Assembly: GCA_947247005.1 (NCBI GenBank)
Contig: OX365962.1
Coordinates: forward strand, 9,955,201 to 10,019,200
Length of the DNA stretch: 64,000 nucleotides
Source of the DNA: Spisula solida
Taxonomy: Eukaryota; Mollusca; Bivalvia; Venerida; Mactridae
Direction: 5' to 3'
Position 1 is the first letter of the stretch, and every line of letters begins with the position of its first letter. Under the pieces are notes generated by a model. The model ran no database searches, was not told the origin of the DNA, and saw only the letters and a list, made by a program, of their open reading frames with translations. The position numbers were made by a program, and so were the translations under genes. Of the stretch, positions 11,898 through 22,300 are shown piece by piece.

Positions 11898-14788
11898 CTG
11901 TAATATACGTTATAGTCCGTTTATTCAAGTCTGCCACTTACATATACAGTACAAACATTGCAATATCACTATAGTCTTGTTTTAAACATTTAAATTGAAG
12001 AAAATGGCAATGAAAACCAATACATTATTCACTAAGCTATAGTCAATTTATTCAAGTCTGTCGTATACAAACATTGCAATACCATTTTTGTCTTGTTTTA
12101 AACATTCTGATTGGAGAAAATGGCAGTGAAAATCAATACCTTATTCACTAATCTCCATTATAGCATAAAAACGGTGATTTTGCCCATACGTTAACATAAA
12201 GATTCACGCGCTGTTAACGTCCAGTTTTACGTATGCTCATTTCAGGGCCGCGCCGGCGACTATAAAGGTTATACAGCGTCATATGAACCGTAATTCCCAT
12301 TTTATTTCTAAGTACTAATTAGTTTTCTATAATATTTAAATTATATATTTAAACAAACCCGCAGTATCCATGTTTTCTTTGTATTTACCGATCCCGGAAG
12401 TCGACGTGCATAACAATAACTGGTATGACGTTACGTTTGTTTTCGCTACGTCGTCACAAAATCTCCCGCCAAAATATCATTATTTTGATATACAAACGCA
12501 TTAATTTATGTTTTGTATGCTATAATAGCGTTTACGCATGTTTTTTTCGCGTTATAACATATGCAGAGTCCCTCGGGAGCGTTGGTGCCCTCGCCCTGGC
12601 GGGCTTGGGCACCAACCGTCCCTCGCCCTGGCGGGCTTGGGCACCAACCGTCCCTCGGGACTCTGCAGATGTTATAGCACGAAAAAGCATGCGTTAACCC
12701 TACATACTAATACATAATTATAATATCTTTTAGAATAAGACATTAATAAGAGAAATTGTAATGCCCATGTACACAATGTTATGAAAAAGAGCGACTGATT
12801 AGATTATTCGATTTACACATATAATGTATGTTGACATTATTGTAAATGGGCAAATATGAAGGGGCGATTTCATATGGAAGTCCGAGAGTCGGGAAGGTTG
12901 ACATCATTTCTAAAGATAGTATTCAAGAGCATGCGCAGAGAAGTCCTCTTTGTGAACTGGGTTCTCCAGCTGAGAGTGTAAACAAAACAGCATACTAGTA
13001 TGTCAAAATCTTTAGGAAGTTTTAACTGGATAAAGCAATAAAAATTATTGCAAAAGCTTCAAATTACTTAAATACACAAGCAAATCAAAAGAAAATCACA
13101 TACATGTTTAGTATTTTGTTTACTAATACCCATTCGGAACTCTTAAGCATTTTAACATTCGGAACGGTCCGTACGGCATTTTTACGGGATAAAATACCTC
13201 GGATGTATCAAGCGTATGAATTCGGAAGCATTCTTTCTTAAATCCTACGCAGAAGAAAATGGGCCGAAGAAATAGACCGTAACTTATTAGCAGCGGAAAT
13301 ATCAAACGATATTTTATTGATTAAACAATACAATTTCGCTACACTCATTGAGTATAACACGCAGCTACGCAGCGCTTGCTTGATGGGCATGTATTCCATT
13401 TAAGCACTGTTTAAATTTGTCATGATGACGTCATGGCGAAAGACATTAAAAAATGGCGACGTTCTATTAACACCCGAGAGATGATTCGTAGAGATTGTCC
13501 GAGGCGTCCCGATTGGTATTTTAAAAAATACGCCATCTTGGAACGCTAGTAACCCCTGCCTTACACTGGGTTAGTCGAGTTGGGGTCATACGGTTAAATG
13601 ACGTCGCTAGAGTCACAACGGTGGTTGTCCGAATGAAACCCGAATCCACCAAAACCGAACTCAGTATTTTCCATTTTATTTTTGAAAACTTTTCCCTTTC
13701 TAGAGACAATGATATACTATTATCATGTGTTTTAGGAAGATTTTGGGACCGAAATTCGGAATTTCACTTTAAACAAACATTTCATTTACGTATTTTTTGA
13801 GAATATTTGGCTAAAAAAGAATTGTGTGATACGTAACCACTCATTAAGAAGACCACTCTTTTGTCCCATTAAAACTGTGTTTTTTATTATTGAGAATAAT
13901 TCAAGACTAAAACAGTGGACTCGTAATTTTGAGATGGTATTATTATTGAAAATTAAGCTGCGTACGAAAATCGGGCCGCATTGAATTAAAGGAGAGAAAA
14001 AAGGAATTATTGCTTACCTTTGTTGTGAAGACATTTTTCTGTGTCTTCTTCTACACATCCGTACGTACAGATACCAGTTTCTTTGATACACGTGCCATTG
14101 ATACAACAAGGAGCACAGTCAAGGTCACACCGCTCACCGTGGAAGCCCGTCACACAGTCACCACATTTTCCGCCATCTTTATAACAAATATTGTTAACGC
14201 AGTTATCTGGGCAGGTTTTATTGCACGCGTCGCCATGGTAACCATTACCACACTCCTCGCACGCACTTCCGGTAAAATTCCCTTGGCAGCCGAAAGAACA
14301 TTTACCTGTTGTCCGGTAACACAAACCCCCGTGGCAATTCTTTGGACACGGATGATCGCATTTAGCCCCGTACATATTTCCCACGTCATCGAATAACCAT
14401 CGGTCACCACCAGAACCATTCACTCTGCAGCCATAAACACACACACCGTCAGTTTTATCACACTCATAGAGTTTGCAATTAAGTGGACACGTTTTATCAC
14501 AATTTCTACCATAGAAACCGTCAGCGCATACTTTACATTTGTCCCCGGTCCAACCATCATGCGTACATCCGTACTGACACGTGCCGAGAACGTTATCACA
14601 CGCATTGTGTGCGCAGCGAGAACAATTATTGTAACACCTGTGACCCCAATAACCATCCATACAGCTATATTTACACAAACGGTTATTCGCCGTCGGACAG
14701 ATTTCGTCAAGATCCCGGGTGCCGTCGGGTGCACTCGCGCAACATAAACAGTCTTTGGTCTGACAATATTCGTCACCTTTTCCAATAA
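11801..14788 (-). CDS. multiple-EGF-domain membrane receptor, partial gene (two exons)
   Basis: Two minus-strand exons encode the extracellular EGF array (14018-14788) and the single membrane span (11801-11897). The EGF exon leaves in phase 1 and the TM exon enters in phase 1, so they can join directly across a 2.1-kb intron. The Cys spacing, with repeated CPxNC...C...G.C..GC and YGxxC motifs, is that of MEGF10/SREC/Draper-type scavenger and engulfment receptors, which recognise apoptotic cells or lipoproteins; ligand and function here are unknown. The signal peptide exon(s) upstream and the cytoplasmic tail downstream were not securely found. The intron between the exons contains a 127-bp tandem duplication, a hairpin repeat (12161-12702) and a third repeat near 13130-13600. 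Confidence 0.8.
11912..12155. repeat. tandem duplication, period about 127 bp
   Basis: 'agtc..tttattcaagtctg' through 'ttattcacta' occurs twice (from about 11912 and 12039) with moderate divergence. It lies in the intron immediately upstream of the TM exon. Confidence 0.75.
12161..12702 (+). repeat. dispersed repeat with GC-rich foldback, copy 1
   Basis: Matches 23911-24452 over its whole length, starting 'agcataaaa-cggtgattttg' and ending 'gcgttaaccctac'. The right third (about 12527-12702) folds on itself around 'ccctcgggagcgttggtgcc'. The apex 'ggcgggcttgggcaccaac' is duplicated in this copy and single in the other. ORFs here are artefacts of the hairpin. Confidence 0.85.
13130..13600 (+). 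repeat. dispersed repeat related to 2918-3110
   Basis: Shares 'ggaacggtccgtacggcatt' and 'ttgtccgagg(t/c)gtc' with unit A of the 5' duplication, in the same order but with different spacing. No coding content. Confidence 0.6.
13610..14017. other. intron of the EGF-receptor gene, nothing else seen
   Basis: Only AT-rich sequence runs from the repeat to the donor gtaagc (minus strand) that ends the EGF exon. Confidence 0.4.
14018..14788 (-). CDS. EGF-like array exon, 771 bp, phase 1-1
   Basis: Bounded on the minus strand by caacttcag and gtaagc, the exon is 771 bp (257 codons) and symmetric in phase 1, as usual for exons of extracellular modules. It holds five to six EGF-like units. Examples are CARCAHNAC-type, CPLNC...VYGC, CPKNCHGGLC...FTGSAC and CPDNCVNNIC...FHGERC, followed by a last unit with CAPCCINGTC. 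The N-terminal part has CQTKDCLCC. N-glycosylation sequons NCS, NGS, NFT, NKT and NGT are visible. The listed Met start lies in intron sequence and is not used. Confidence 0.92.
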
Positions 14789-14819
14789 CTGAAGTTGAAA
14801 AGTTGAAACAATTGACATA

Positions 14820-15446
14820 CAGGGTGATCATTAATATATGGTAACATAAATAACTTTAATAAGTTTGTCAGTTGTTAAGATAATATATATTGTTATATAT
14901 TTTGATTAGCATACATTATGTAAGTTTTATCCTACACATAAATCATTTTCAAATGGCACATACTTTTTTCACAGCATAAGTTTAGAACGTTCCACTTTAT
15001 TCTGCAAAACTGCAAAACCAGTCCCAAAATACGTCGAAAATAACCAATTGAAACCTTGCATGTTACACCAACGATGCTACAAATTTCACTCTGTATTGAA
15101 GTTTTGAAACAAATATTGTTTCTGGTTTTGGAATATTCATTCCTTCCTCTAGGCATCCACGTTAAAAGAAACATGAAGGGTTTAAATCTGGTGAGTGTAG
15201 AGGCCAAGTAAATGTATGGTCTTTGGCGAAATGGTACAGTGGCCAAATTCCTTGAAATCACTGAAAATGTAAGGCAGCATCAAGAACGATATGGACGTCA
15301 TCTTTATATCACATGTATTTATTATTCATATCTAAAAAAAACTTGGGCTCATTATCTTTAAAACAAGGGTCGAACCACTTCTCTATCATCAAATCTGACA
15401 AAGTTATTTAAGTTATTTATGTTACCATATATTAATGATCACCCTG
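14820..15446 (-). mobile_element. mariner/Tc1-like element remnant with transposase relic
   Basis: Inverted ends of about 50 bp (CAGGGTGATCATTAATATAT at 14820, mirrored at 15446) are flanked by TA duplications at 14818-14819 and 15447-15448. Reading the interior on the minus strand gives a transposase relic. DDVHIVLDAALHF is followed by the family signature WPLHSPDLNP (near 15200) and then FF, a stop and RGCLEE. In-frame stops and a length of 627 bp make it dead and non-autonomous. The minus ORF at 14932-15261 is a frame-shifted shadow of this relic. Confidence 0.88.
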
Positions 15447-15448
15447 TA

Positions 15449-16248
15449 TAAATCTAATAGTAATCAAATATTCAAAACACGTGAATAACCGGCGCCTCGA
15501 TAGCTAGTGGCAGAGATGTCTCAGGCTTGATCCAAGGCTGCGTCATACCACAGACGAAATAAAATTGGTACCAGTAATCCCCTTGCTATATGCTCAGCAA
15601 AAAACAGAAACTGGCTTCTCTTCTCTCATACCCTCGTGGCGATGGATAATACTAGGAATGGTGTGTCGAGAGTGATTAATATAAATTAGAAAACATGTTT
15701 CACAATCAACCAAGATAAACTAATATACATGTACATTTGTACATCTAAACCGAAAAATTGAATAGGGGCGATTAAGTTTACATACAAGACTATTCATATG
15801 CAAATGTGCCCACCAGTTAACTATAATAATTGGTGAATGTCAGATTTGTCATTGATCATTCATCCAAAATACTGCCAGTGAGCACTATGCATATGAAAAT
15901 GTTATCTTCCCAACGCCACAAGTTCCGGTAAAGGACCATGCCTGGAGGTACTCGTCGCATCATATACTGTAAGATATTAATTTTCGTAGTGGACTTATTT
16001 TCGTTGATTCCATGGATGAACTAGATCGCAAAATTAAGTCAGCAGCTGGGCCGTTTTTCCAGCACAATCGGATACTACATTTCGTGGATAGCTTACATTT
16101 TCCACCTTACACTGGCGAATGTTTTATAGAAATCTGTATGGAAATGAAACACGTACTGCTATTCAGTTTGTTTCAAGTCGAAGCGAAGCAAATTTCGTTT
16201 TCGAATTACATTTGTATGATGCCAAAGTCACGAGGTATTGTTACACTA
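15449..16248. other. no gene seen
   Basis: Intergenic or 5' intron of the EGF-receptor gene. The plus-strand frame at 16012-16263 has no recognisable features. Confidence 0.4.
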
Positions 16249-16697
16249 AGGGTATGTTCGTAAGGTCTGTTCCGCACATGTGCGGGAAGTTCTACTCCAA
16301 ACAACTTACGAACAAAACGGAACTGTCCTGCACAGTGTGCCGAATGTTCTACTCCAAACACCTTACGAACAAAACGGAACAGAAAGTAAAATGTTTAAGA
16401 TGACAATGATTGTAGTTGCAGCTGTAATATTGGAGGAAGAAATATGCATGTGAATACATTTAGGTGTGATTGTTTGCCCGCAATGTCCCAAAATTGGAAA
16501 ATAAAGTTCTTATATTATATTTTATATTATATTTTATGACACAAGCGGCCATTGTTGTTGATGTAACCACGTGACTGTTCTGGCTGCACCACCTCTGTGG
16601 TGGGCACAGAAAGAACATGTTCCGAACAGCGTTCCGGTTTGTTCGTAAGTGTGTTCCACTGTCCGGGATGTGCGGAACAGCGTTACGAATGCGCCCT
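16249..16697. mobile_element. MITE with AGGG(T/C)..(T/C)CGTAA inverted ends
   Basis: The left end agggtatgttcgtaaggtct is mirrored by the right end (reverse complement agggcgcattcgtaacgctg), both followed by 'gttccgcacat'. Inside the left half, a 57-bp unit with 'ctccaaac(a/c)(a/c)cttacgaac' occurs twice (16288 and 16345). About 449 bp, non-coding; superfamily uncertain. Confidence 0.75.
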
Positions 16698-16874
16698 AAG
16701 TACGCCGGTGAACGGTTTGGATTTGTTACCCAGATTTAACTTGGAAAAGGTGACTGTAGTTACCTGTGTGTATTTCAGACACAACCACTGTAAGTAGCAT
16801 AATCCAAGATGACTTCATTCTTGCTTCGTCAATATTACTGAAACAGTTTATCGAATTGTGTGGTAAATCGTTTA

Positions 16875-17098
16875 TTGTAAAATCATTATTTTTCGAGGGA
16901 GATGAATATCGTTGATTTCGTTAATGCACTCGACCACGAAATATAATCCCCGCGATTAATCGACATCCCAGATATTGAGACATAAGTTTACCCTTTTATG
17001 TTTAGTTATCCACGAATTTACTACCCAAAGAAAATGCATCTTTATCAAAATCCACGAAATTTAATATCCACTAAAATAAGTAAATTCACAATACTGTG
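16875..17098 (+). repeat. dispersed 'tttcgtgg' repeat, copy 2
   Basis: Same family as 46571-46785 (same strand) and 7890-8140 (inverted), with 'tgtaaaatcattatttttcg' at the start and 'atttaatatccactaaaa' near the end. Confidence 0.75.
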
Positions 17099-17099
17099 A

Positions 17100-18230
17100 C
17101 AGGTTGACAAAAGAAAATAATAAATCAGGCAGGAAAAGCAGCAGGCAGATGAAACTACAGAACAAAACTGATCACACAACATAAATATGCACGTACACAT
17201 GTATATATAAAAAAGAAAAAAAACAAGAATAGCACAAAAACTAAAAAAAAACACATACATCTATTACTAGCACAATCATCATAAAATGCACAGCCGCAAA
17301 AACTCCAAGTCATATACAGCCTATAGTCTGCTCATTACATAAATGTACTGAGAATTGCACAATTCATATGGTATTACAGAAATATAAACGGAATCAAAGA
17401 GTATGACTTCCGATTTTAAGAATTAAATATTAGACATATGAAACACACTTAAACACTGACAATAGTTGAGACGACGCGGTAGTTATAATTTGAGGCCTAT
17501 TGTTGTGTAAGTAGCAACTTCCGACAGGGATGCACATTAACAATTGTCATTGAAATTTATCGGTCCATATATCGGTAATTTATTTAGAGATTGAACTGTT
17601 AAATATACATGTTCCAGCGAACGAAAACTATGAAAGCTCTCAATGTCAACAACTTGTATTTCACACATAGAATAAATACTGTAGCGCATAGACAATTCAA
17701 AGCCACACAGAAACGACGGCAGCGCCTAGCAATCCACGCAAGAGTCAGATATAGAACGAACCATCCACATCCCCAAAAATGGATATATCAAGCAAGCCTA
17801 TTTACTCACTCCGCAATGAATGACACACTGTGTCGAATTTATGTGCATAACTAGCCATGAAGGGAGGTAATTATAAATGATAACTACACTGAAGTGAAGT
17901 GAAGTACGGGGAGACTTTTTACAAAACGTTCGTCATTTGATACGAATGAGAGCCAACGGTACAACTAGAAATAGTGCTCAAGGTGTAATCACCATTCTAA
18001 GGAAAAACAGAACTAAAAGAAAATGGTCAATAAAATTATATATCTGTTTAGTTAAACACAAAATTATCGATGTCCCATTTTCTATGCGTCCAAGCGTACG
18101 TTTCGACGTGTATGCATAATAGGAGTCATACATTTAACGTAAATTCCACGTTAATTACGTCACGTCGCGCATGCGCACGATCGCAAGGCCATTATTGATC
18201 ACATGACCGATATACGTACTCGTTATACTT
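17100..18230. other. no gene seen
   Basis: AT-rich intergenic DNA. The small frames at 17609-17854 and 17937-18119 show no domain. The first exon of the LU-lectin gene may lie somewhere between here and 19259 but was not identified. Confidence 0.35.
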
Positions 18231-18232
18231 AA

Positions 18233-18373
18233 GAAATAAACAATGAAAAACCGTAGTATACCGGCTGTTATACAATGCTTTGGAGTTCTGACGCCTTCGT
18301 GGTTAATAACAAGCGTCAGAACGACAAACCATTGTATCACAAAGGTATACTATGGGTTTTCATTGTTTATTTC
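18233..18373. repeat. foldback hairpin, arms about 65 bp
   Basis: gaaataaacaatgaaaaacc at the left is mirrored at the right, and both arms continue through 'ttctgacgc'. The spacer is only 'cttcgtggttaataac'. The minus ORF across it is an artefact. Confidence 0.85.
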
Positions 18374-18856
18374 GATTCTAACATGATTTAAACTCGGAAT
18401 TATATATTAAGCCAGTGTAACTTTGCGAGAGTATGTTGTTTACTTTACTTATTTACCTGCATGACGTCATACATTCGACATGACGTTACTTTCATCGTAT
18501 GTCAGACGTTATACAACGCTATGTTTGTTCTTTGTCTATAAAGACGAAATCGTCGGTCATGATACAACCAAAGTCATGTGATATTATGTTAACATGAACA
18601 TGATAAGCACACATTGTTGTGTTTGTGATTATAAAACAGGTAAAAATCCACGGAGCTCTAAAATAGAGGTTTGTAAATCGACAACAAATGATCTTTCTTT
18701 AAGGATATTGGAACGGTTTGGATATTTATACATTCAGTCATTTTGTCGTTATACTGCTCACGTGTAGTATAACACCAAAATGACGTCACTTAATCTCCTA
18801 AATGACGCGGAGTCTTTTTTCTAACGGAAATGTGCGTTTTTTTATCTGTTATTCGT

Positions 18857-19240
18857 AAAGCATATTTTCATTGGCTATTGCTTTGCCGGTTGTTTGTAAA
18901 GCATGTTTTCATTGGCTAATTATCAGACGGTTGTTTATAAAGCAAGTTTTCAATGGCCAATGAAAGATCGGTAGTTTGTAAAGAATGTTTTCATCTGCCA
19001 TTGTCACAAGGGGTGTTTGTAAAGTATGATTTCATTGGCCAATGATTGGTTGAATAGTCTTAAAGCATGTTTTCATTGGCCAATGATTGGTTGAATAGTC
19101 GTAAAGCATGTTTTCATTGGCCAATGATTGGTTGATTGTTTGTAAAGAATGTTTCCATTTGCCATTGTCAGAATTGATGTTAGTATTGGCCAATGCATGG
19201 TCGGTTGTTCGTAAAGATGTTTTCATTGGTTAATACTTTT
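18857..19240. repeat. 41-bp minisatellite rich in CCAAT boxes
   Basis: The degenerate unit is (g/c)taaagcatgttttcattgg followed by ccaatgattggttgaatagt. The core copies are spaced exactly 41 bp (aaag at 19021, 19062, 19103, 19144). Most copies contain ATTGG and CCAAT back to back. It ends about 20 bp upstream of the signal-peptide exon of the LU-lectin gene. Confidence 0.9.
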
Positions 19241-19259
19241 GTTACTATTATAATTACAG

Positions 19260-19312
19260 GCGTGGACTGTTCCATATAATTCTGGTCATCTGTGTGGCAT
19301 GTCTTCAAACAG
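19260..19312 (+). CDS. LU-lectin gene exon 1 (signal peptide)
   Basis: The 53-bp exon lies between aattacag and gtaatacc. In phase 2 entry it reads RGLFHIILVICVACLQT and exits in phase 1, matching exon 2, where an Ala codon is completed. The hydrophobic core followed by small residues is a classic signal peptide. There is no in-frame ATG before an upstream TAA at 19231, so the start codon must be upstream. If the previous exon ends in AT, the first G would complete ATG and give M-RGLFH. Confidence 0.7.
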
Positions 19313-22300
19313 GTAATACCCTAACTTTTAAGCCCCTTATCACTGTCACAATATCCTAACTGAACTATATGTACTAATAATTGTAGGTATAGTCCAGTTA
19401 GGATATTGTGACGGTGACGTTGCAGTTTATGTGTACGCAAAAAATCACAACCATTGTCTAAACGGGTAGAGTGAAGTTTAGTATGTTAGTTCAGCATTGA
19501 CGTTATAGTTGTTTGTACAGTATAAGCCTTTATAATTGGTTTTACACCGTTATAGTGGACTCGACCGCTGCGTCCCAGGATTTTTATCCTGACTGGACTA
19601 TAATTATGTATTTAAGGTATTAGAGTATAATTTGTAGTGAGATTGACCATGTTTTTTTCAAAAGCATTTTATTCTTAAATGTGTTGGGTTCAGTAAGCAT
19701 AAATATCATGATGCACTACATTTACCCTTGAAGTTAAACAAAAAATAAATATCAGTAAAGTGAATTTATTGAAGCATGACAGCACTTTCATTCCTAATCT
19801 TGCTCGTTCACAAACAAAGTCAATGTAACATTCAAAGTCAAAGTTTGTTGTTGGCGACATGGTAAATAGTACAAGGAACAAACTCTTACAAAGAAATAAT
19901 TTGTAAAACATATTTATGAACCTGTATCATGCACAACTTTAATGACCTTGCAAACCGAAAGTAGACATATGGTAATGTTTCGTGAATATCTTTTAAAGTA
20001 TACATTTTTCAGTCAAAAACTAAATAAGAGTTTGTTCCCTAGGGTTTTATTGTAAGCATGATATGAGTATTGGCTCTTGACATTTTTAACGAGTTGTTGG
20101 TGTAATGTTACAGTGATAGTATACATTCAATACCAGTCTGTCTGCTTGAGCCCTTTTATTTTCTCAAAAATCTGAATTATTGTTTACCATACCCCTCCAA
20201 CTTTTGTTCTCACCCCCCATCATTAACTTGGGTAATCCAAACACGGACTCGTCTTCTGAAAAGGGCAGGCATGCTTTCATATTGGGTATCTACAACAACT
20301 GTAAACATTAATATGCTTATCTGGACTATACCTGGCAGAACATTGCCGTACATGTATACGTTAGATTTTAACCCTGTATAGTACGGAGAATTTGGTTGGA
20401 TCCTGACCTTTATTCAGAAATATATTACAAGGTTCTTGTGTTGAATATACAATGTTTAAATTCAATATCGGTCCTTCAGATTTGTGTTTGTATTACACAC
20501 ATCGAGTGTCTTCATGATACTCACCGCTTATGAAACCATGCAACCGGGATAATAAATATATATATAGACAATATATCAGCTGTTAAAATATGTTAATAGA
20601 AGGTCGAGGATCAAGTCAAATTATCTGTACTATACAAGAACGAGGACGCTTTGATCACGCATTGTGTATATAGATATTCCTTATCATCGTTGTCACCCCA
20701 TTGTATACATTGACAGTGCTGTCAATTATTCTACGGTGACATAGACGAGACACAGGAACTACTTAATTTATCACGTGCGCACGTGTTCGTATCACGTGCG
20801 CACGTGTTAGTATATATGTTCTCTAAATAAAGTCACACTCGTTGTGACAACCTTATACGTTTGGGTATATACTGTCGATTCAAAGATATCTGTCAAAACC
20901 GCCAGAATGTTCCATTTCTTAATAGGTAGATGTTTGTATTGACCAATCAGCGATCTTATTTTACTCATACCACCTTTGACCATAGCTTTATTATTGAAAT
21001 AAGCGTCGTATATTTCATTAGCGTTCTTAGCGTAGTGCGTTAAATGCATGGTTTCAGCATAAATCATTGGTGAAATCCAAGTAAAGGTTCGAATCCAGTC
21101 TGATACGCTTTTCTTTGTTATGCTTTTTATAATATTTTTCTGGTGTTTTTATCTCGACAAATTAATTTTATCATACTTTTCTTTGCGAAAAAAGTAGCTG
21201 GCTTGATATAGATACGCTATGTTTTTTATATATATTTACTAGTACATTAAATGCAAAAAGTACAGAAATGTCCAGCTTCATGGGATGAACGCATTCCTGG
21301 TGTGCTGGAATACAAATGCGAATATATCTAGTTTATTCATTGTATGTATGTAATCACCGGAATAAGCAAAAGCATTAAAAATATACATAGTTTCAGCAAA
21401 ATTAAAAAAAATCTAGGCATTGTTGGGATTTGAACTCGCAGTGAATTGTATACATTTTCAAAATAAGACTCACAAAACCATAGCTGTTAACCACTCGGCT
21501 ATACGGCAGTTAAAGTTTTGATCATTTAAATGTACTAATGATGTTAGGACTTAGTCCTGACACACCTGTAATAATCGATCGTGTTGAATGTTTGTTTACG
21601 CGGTTGTGACAGATAACTTTGAATCAACAGTATGTGCTGATAGAGTATATATTAATTTTGGGCTGATTAGATGCTGACTATTAGCTGATTAGATGCTGAC
21701 TATTAGCTGATTAGATGCTGACTATTAGCTGATCAGATATTTACTCTTTACTGACTAGATGCTGACTTTAAGCTGACTATATATTTACTCTTTGCTGAGT
21801 AGATATTTAATACATGTATTTGCTGACTATATATTGACAAGGGTTTTCTGTTAGCTGACTAGATATTTACCGGTTATTGACTAGTTTTTAAATTTGTGCT
21901 GACCAGATACTTAAAACGATTTTCTGTTTGCTGACTAGATATTGACTCATTGTTGTCGCGATACAAATGTATTTACTTTTTGCTGACTAGATGTTTACTC
22001 TTTGCTGAATAGGTACTTAAAACCATTTATGTTAGCTGACTAGATATTTAATATATTAGATATTGACATATATTTTCTGTTTGTACCGGTTATTAACAAA
22101 AATGCTGTACATAGGGATCTGGGACGTTTTCCCATGTACGAACAGTCGAGGACTTTAAAAACACCTCACCTTACTTAAAGTCAAATATCGCTTAGTGTTT
22201 GCACGACATTTTCGACCAATCAACAGGCTTGATTTCAGTCGTATTATACCTGCCCTGCGTTCAAGGAAAAATCACGTTACGCACGTTTCGTACCAGGTAC

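Noticed and set aside
12425..12697. 90-aa ORF over the GC-rich hairpin
   Set aside because: The codons arise from the duplicated hairpin apex; the related copy at 23911 does not keep the frame.
14010..14818. Plus and minus ORFs overlapping the EGF exon (14010-14396, 14420-14818, 14483-14788)
   Set aside because: Frame shadows of the Cys-rich EGF exon; no domain of their own.
14932..15261. 109-aa minus ORF as a gene
   Set aside because: It is an off-frame reading of the mariner transposase relic; the informative frame contains WPLHSPDLNP and stops.
18590..18650. atgaacatgataagc...aaaacag/gtaaaa as first exon of the LU-lectin gene
   Set aside because: It would exit in phase 1, while exon 1 needs phase 2, and the peptide is not signal-like.
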